From positions 1 to 8,524 of the forward strand of contig DAOVCF010000077.1 in NCBI GenBank assembly GCA_030670165.1: 8,524 nucleotides of DNA. Reading direction: 5' to 3'. Positions 5,432 to 8,524 of this stretch are shown one piece after another (positions within the stretch are counted from its first letter, which is position 1; the number at the start of each line of letters is the position of its first letter). A program made the translations under genes and the position numbers. The DNA is from Candidatus Stahliibacteriota bacterium (GTDB lineage: Bacteria > Hydrothermota > Tepidihabitantia > B3-TA06). The notes under the pieces are model-generated. The model did no database searches. It saw only the letters and a program-made list of their open reading frames with translations, and was not told the origin of the DNA.

Positions 5432-6796
5432 TTATTTCCTCTCTTTTGTCTTTTCCCTTTCCGCCATTTCGGCAATGAAGCCGGTGTGGAGGTTGCCCTT
5501 GAGGAATTCTGGGTCGTCGAGGACCCGCAGGTGGAAAGGCACGGTGGTCTTGATGCCCTCGGTGTAGAACTCTTCAAGAGCGCGCTTCATTCGGGCGATG
5601 GCCTCGGCGCGGGTCTGGCCGTGGGTTATAACCTTGGCGATGAGCGAGTCGTAATACGTTGGAATTACGTAACCTGCAAAGATGTGGGTATCCACGCGAA
5701 CCCCTGGACCGCCTGGAAGGTGCAGGAACTCTATTCTGCCCGGGGTGGGCATGAAATCGCGGTCAGGGTCCTCGGCGTTGATCCGGCACTCGATTGAATG
5801 GCCGTCGGGTCTTAAGACGTTGCGGCGGATTCCAAGCCTGGAGCCTTGAGCCACCAGTATCTGTTCTTTCAGGAGATCGTATCCTGTTACCATCTCGGTG
5901 ACCGGGTGTTCGACCTGGATTCGGGTGTTCATCTCCATGAAGTAGAAGTTGCCCTCGGGATCGAGGAGGAACTCGACGGTTCCGGCGCTCTGGTATCCTA
6001 TGGCCTTTGCTGCGGCAACCGCTGCGGCACCCATCTTCTTGCGGAGTTCCTCCGAGACAACTGGTGAAGGCGACTCCTCAATGAGCTTTTGGTGGCGGCG
6101 CTGGATGGAGCACTCGCGCTCGGCTAAGTGCACTACCTTGCCGTGCTTATCGGCGATAATCTGTATCTCTACGTGTCGGGATTTTTCTATGCATTTCTCC
6201 AGATACAGCCTGTCGTCACCGAAGGCTGCCTTTGACTCGGCCTTTGCCATCTTGTAGCCTGCGTCGAGTTCCTTGCGGTTGTGCGCCAGCCTCATCCCCT
6301 TGCCTCCTCCGCCTGCCGCGGCCTTCAGAAGCACGGGATAGCCGAACTCTGCGGCAAGCTTGCGTGCCTCTTCTACGTCCACGAGGTCCTTCCTGGAACC
6401 GGGGATCACCGGCACCCCGGCTTTTCGCATGGTCTGTTTTGCAAAACTCTTGTTGCCCATCTTCGCGATGTTGTCCGCGGTTGGTCCGATGAACGTAAGT
6501 CCGCACTCGGCAACCATCTGGGCGAACTCCGCGTTCTCGGCCAGGAATCCGTATCCGGGATGTACGGCGTCGCATCCAGAGACCTCGGCGGCTGAAATGA
6601 GTGCGGTGACCTTGAGGTAGCTCTCGGACGAAGGCGGCGGTCCGATGCACAAAGCCTCATCGGCCAGGCGTGGGTGGAGGGCGTCGGCGTCGGCCTCTGA
6701 GTAGACCGCAACCGTTCCGATACCCAGCTCCTTGCACGCCCTGATGATGCGAACCGCGATCTCACCCCGGTTGACCACAAGTACCTTGGAGAACAT
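5432..6796 (-). CDS. accC: Biotin carboxylase subunit of acetyl-CoA carboxylase
   Basis: ATP-grasp enzyme that carboxylates the biotin of BCCP using ATP and bicarbonate, in the first half-reaction of acetyl-CoA carboxylase. At 454 aa it has the usual length. The N-terminal domain begins KVLVVNRGEIAVRIIRACKE. ATP-binding Lys116 and Lys158 are present, with the glycine-rich loop AAAGGGGKGMRL (159-170). His208, Lys237 and Glu275 follow. The MEMNTRIQVEHPVTE segment contains Glu288, Asn290, Arg292, Gln294 and Glu296, and Arg338 is also present, all matching the E. coli enzyme. The ATG at 6796 comes only 4 bases after the accB stop and lacks a clear Shine-Dalgarno, so translation is probably coupled to accB. 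The 3' end lies 2 bases from the convergent Mrr-like gene. Such subunits can also serve other biotin carboxylases, but adjacency to accB favours acetyl-CoA carboxylase. accA and accD are not in the window. Confidence 0.96.
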   Translation of the reverse strand: MFSKVLVVNRGEIAVRIIRACKELGIGTVAVYSEADADALHPRLADEALCIGPPPSSESYLKVTALISAAEVSGCDAVHPGYGFLAENAEFAQMVAECGLTFIGPTADNIAKMGNKSFAKQTMRKAGVPVIPGSRKDLVDVEEARKLAAEFGYPVLLKAAAGGGGKGMRLAHNRKELDAGYKMAKAESKAAFGDDRLYLEKCIEKSRHVEIQIIADKHGKVVHLAERECSIQRRHQKLIEESPSPVVSEELRKKMGAAAVAAAKAIGYQSAGTVEFLLDPEGNFYFMEMNTRIQVEHPVTEMVTGYDLLKEQILVAQGSRLGIRRNVLRPDGHSIECRINAEDPDRDFMPTPGRIEFLHLPGGPGVRVDTHIFAGYVIPTYYDSLIAKVITHGQTRAEAIARMKRALEEFYTEGIKTTVPFHLRVLDDPEFLKGNLHTGFIAEMAEREKTKERK

Positions 6797-6800
6797 AAGG

Positions 6801-7271
6801 TTAGCTCGGCTCTATAAGAAAGAGCTCCTGCCCGTACTCGACCGGGGTTTCGTTTTCGACAAGGATCTCTGCGATGGTGCCTGAGACCTCGGACTCGATC
6901 TCGTTCATGAGCTTCATCGCCTCAACGATGCAGACCACGGTACCGGGCTTGACGGTGTCTCCGACCTCAACGTAGGGGGGAGCGTCAGGTGCAGGGGCGC
7001 GGTAGAAGGTTCCGACCATGGGCGATGTGATTGCCACCAGGTTTGCCGCACGCGCGGGCCTGGCCTCCTTGAGTTCTTCTGCCGCCGCAGGGGTTGAGGA
7101 TGCGGATACTCCTGAGGGGTATGTTGCGAGTGTTACGGGTGTTGCGGGTGTTACGGGTCCTGCGACCTTGCTCACGCGGATCTTCTGGCGACGGTTGAAC
7201 TGAACCTCGAGTTCTGCAATATTATTCTCTGTAACCAGTTTGATCAGTTTCTCTACGTCGGAAAGCTTCAT
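6801..7271 (-). CDS. accB: Biotin carboxyl carrier protein of acetyl-CoA carboxylase
   Basis: A 156-aa carrier that holds biotin and moves the carboxyl group from AccC to the carboxyltransferase. Residues 1-36 are the conserved N-terminal segment (MKLSDVEKLIKLVTENNIAELEV). Residues 37-78 are a flexible Thr/Pro/Ala/Val linker. Residues 79-156 are the biotinyl/lipoyl domain: ITSPMVGTFYRAPAPDAPPY, then the biotinylation motif VEAMKLMNE with Lys120, then YGQELFLIEPS. The ATG at 7271 has AAGGAGG (7276-7282) overlapping the peptidase stop codon, 9 bases between the genes. It lies in one operon with the M24 peptidase and accC. In many bacteria efp sits between the peptidase and accB; it is missing here. 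Confidence 0.96.
   Translation of the reverse strand: MKLSDVEKLIKLVTENNIAELEVQFNRRQKIRVSKVAGPVTPATPVTLATYPSGVSASSTPAAAEELKEARPARAANLVAITSPMVGTFYRAPAPDAPPYVEVGDTVKPGTVVCIVEAMKLMNEIESEVSGTIAEILVENETPVEYGQELFLIEPS
7122..7157. repeat. Four tandem 9-bp units in the accB linker
   Basis: On the plus strand TGTTGCGAG, TGTTACGGG, TGTTGCGGG and TGTTACGGG follow each other without gaps (7122-7157); a decayed fifth unit (TCCTGCGAC) may follow. On the coding strand they give the Thr-Pro-Val/Ala-Thr linker of AccB. As the unit is a multiple of three, gain or loss of a copy would keep the frame. Confidence 0.8.
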
Positions 7272-7280
7272 GCCGCCTCC

Positions 7281-8360
7281 TTAGAGTTCTGCAAGCTTTG
7301 CGCGCGGCGAGGAGGAGAGTATCCTTACGCCGTCGGCTGTAACGTAAACCAGATCCTCTATCCTCACCCCGCCCCAGCCTGGAAGGTAGATACCGGGTTC
7401 AACCGTTACCACCGCTCCTCCAGGAATCTTGTCTTTGCTGGTGGGTGCGATTCTGAGCCCGTCGTGGGTTTCAAGCCCTACCCCGTGCCCCAGGGAGTGC
7501 CCGAAATAGGGGCCGTAGCCCGCCTCTTTTATGACGTCGCGGGCCAGGGCGTCGGCTTTCCTGGAGTCCATCCAGGCGCGGATGCCGTCCAATGCGCGCT
7601 TTTGGGCGCGAAGGACGATCGAGTATATATCCTTCTGCTTTTTCGAGGCCTTGCCGATCACGACCGTTCGGGTCATGTCTGCGGAGTATCCTTTCCACTG
7701 GGCGCCCAGATCGAAGGTAACCAGATCGCCCTTGCGCAGCTTGCGAGCGGTGGGCTTTGCGTGCGGCAGTGCGCTGTTAGGACCCGAGGCGACGATTGAA
7801 GGAAACGCGGGCGGAAGGCCGGTGTAGCGCATAAATCGGTATGCAATCTCTGCGGCGAGCTCGCGTTCGGTAACGCCTAGCTTAACGAGATCAAGCACCT
7901 CGGCAAGTGTCTTGTCGGTGATTCGAGCCGCCTTGGCGATGAGTGCTACCTCCTCTGAGTCCTTGATGTTACGAAGCTCCTGAACCCAGCCTTTGGTCGG
8001 AATCCACTTGAAGCGGCCGACCTTGCCCAAGTCTTTCTTGAGTTGCTGGAGGGCAGAGATCGTCATATGATCCGCCTCGAAGCCTATCCTGGCCACGTTC
8101 TTTAACTCGGCGAGTTCTGCAAGCTTGTTTGCGAAGCCCTTTGTGATGATGTGTATGAGGGCCTTGGGGGTCACCTCGTGCTTTACCTGCTCTTGATAGC
8201 GGAAGTCGGTGAAGAAGTGCACCCTGCGCGCGATGAATACGTAGCCGTTCGAGCCGGTGTAGCCGGAAAGGTAGCGCACGTTCTTTAGGTTGGTGACAAG
8301 GAGTCCGTCAAGGCCTTCCTTCTTGATCCTCGCTTTGATCTTACTGAGTCTTTGTTCCAT
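7281..8360 (-). CDS. Xaa-Pro aminopeptidase family protein (peptidase M24)
   Basis: A 359-aa cytoplasmic dinuclear-metal peptidase that removes or splits residues next to proline. Residues 1-125 form the creatinase-like N-terminal domain (GLLVTNLKNVRYLSGYTGSNG, RVHFFTDFRYQEQ). Residues 130-359 are the pita-bread catalytic domain. The five metal ligands are Asp217 (FDLGA), Asp228 (SADMTRT), His292 (GHSLGHGVG), Glu321 (VTVEPGIY) and Glu335 (GGVRIEDLV). The accessory His200 (LPHAKPT) and His299 (ETHDG) are also present, so it should be active. The length fits the short aminopeptidase P/prolidase forms often found upstream of efp-accB-accC; sequence alone does not separate aminopeptidase from dipeptidase activity. 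Its start overlaps the end of the TPR gene by 20 bases. An ATG four bases upstream (8364) is in the TPR gene's frame, not this one. Confidence 0.93.
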   Translation of the reverse strand: MEQRLSKIKARIKKEGLDGLLVTNLKNVRYLSGYTGSNGYVFIARRVHFFTDFRYQEQVKHEVTPKALIHIITKGFANKLAELAELKNVARIGFEADHMTISALQQLKKDLGKVGRFKWIPTKGWVQELRNIKDSEEVALIAKAARITDKTLAEVLDLVKLGVTERELAAEIAYRFMRYTGLPPAFPSIVASGPNSALPHAKPTARKLRKGDLVTFDLGAQWKGYSADMTRTVVIGKASKKQKDIYSIVLRAQKRALDGIRAWMDSRKADALARDVIKEAGYGPYFGHSLGHGVGLETHDGLRIAPTSKDKIPGGAVVTVEPGIYLPGWGGVRIEDLVYVTADGVRILSSSPRAKLAEL

Positions 8361-8523
8361 CCATTCGTCCCTGGAGTTCTTTTATTTTTGCGGCGATCTC
8401 TGCATCGTCCGGCTTCTTTATCGCCAGCTCCCGGTAGATACGAAGGGCTTCGGTAAGATAGCCCTGGCTCTCGTAGAGTTCTGCCACGCTTCGGGTAGTG
8501 AAAGGTGAGGCGGGTTTTGTCTC
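8341..8523 (-). CDS. C-terminus of a TPR-repeat protein (5' part beyond window)
   Basis: The last 60 codons of a gene entering from the right edge, ending in TAA at 8341-8343. The residues RSVAELYESQGYLTEALRIY followed by RELAIKKPDDAEIAAKIKEL have the spacing of a tetratricopeptide repeat (tyrosine and glycine in the first helix, Ala-Leu-x-Ile-Tyr in the second, then the proline turn). The end, GRMDGTKTQ, overlaps the start of the peptidase gene by 20 bases in another frame, which implies one transcript and coupled translation. The preceding TKPASPFTT stretch looks like a linker. The function of the whole protein cannot be judged. Confidence 0.75.
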   Translation of the reverse strand, partial: ETKPASPFTTRSVAELYESQGYLTEALRIYRELAIKKPDDAEIAAKIKELQGRMDGTKTQ

Positions 8524-8524
8524 C

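Overview
The window is bacterial chromosomal DNA. Almost every gene lies on the minus strand; the one exception is a visibly AT-richer restriction-nuclease gene on the plus strand. No rRNA, tRNA, CRISPR array or insertion sequence is visible. The likely source is an uncultivated bacterium with FCB-like features, possibly candidate division WOR-3 or a relative. This rests on two exported proteins with a C-terminal type-A-sorting/FlgD-like domain, an N-terminal two-cysteine plus CxCxC domain that I associate from memory with such genomes, and an SbsA-like Ig lipoprotein. The taxonomic placement is inference.

Layout, left to right. (1) 1-1827 minus: the first 609 codons of valS (valyl-tRNA synthetase), cut by the window edge. 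It has a near-consensus sigma-70 promoter so close to the ATG that the mRNA is probably leaderless. (2) 2023-4447 minus: a small locus of exported proteins. Two paralogous Cys-rich proteins (239 and 241 aa) flank a 150-aa lipoprotein. Each gene has its own promoter, and all three promoters carry the same TTGACA-N9-TTTGGACTA block. (3) 4448-4661: a divergent intergenic region with a 9-bp-stem palindrome and the promoter of the plus-strand gene. (4) 4662-5429 plus: a solitary HARE-HTH plus Mrr-type endonuclease, probably modification-dependent and horizontally acquired, ending 2 bp from the convergent accC. (5) 5432-8523 minus: a tightly packed operon, transcribed in the order TPR protein (partial), M24 Xaa-Pro peptidase, accB, accC. 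AccB (biotin carrier) and AccC (biotin carboxylase) together form the first half-reaction of acetyl-CoA carboxylase, which starts fatty-acid synthesis. In many bacteria efp lies between the peptidase and accB; here it is absent.

The most distinctive part is the exported-protein locus: a tandem duplication whose ends are well conserved and whose middle has diverged, with a shared promoter block that also drives the unrelated lipoprotein between the copies. No gene-free stretch exceeds about 235 bp.
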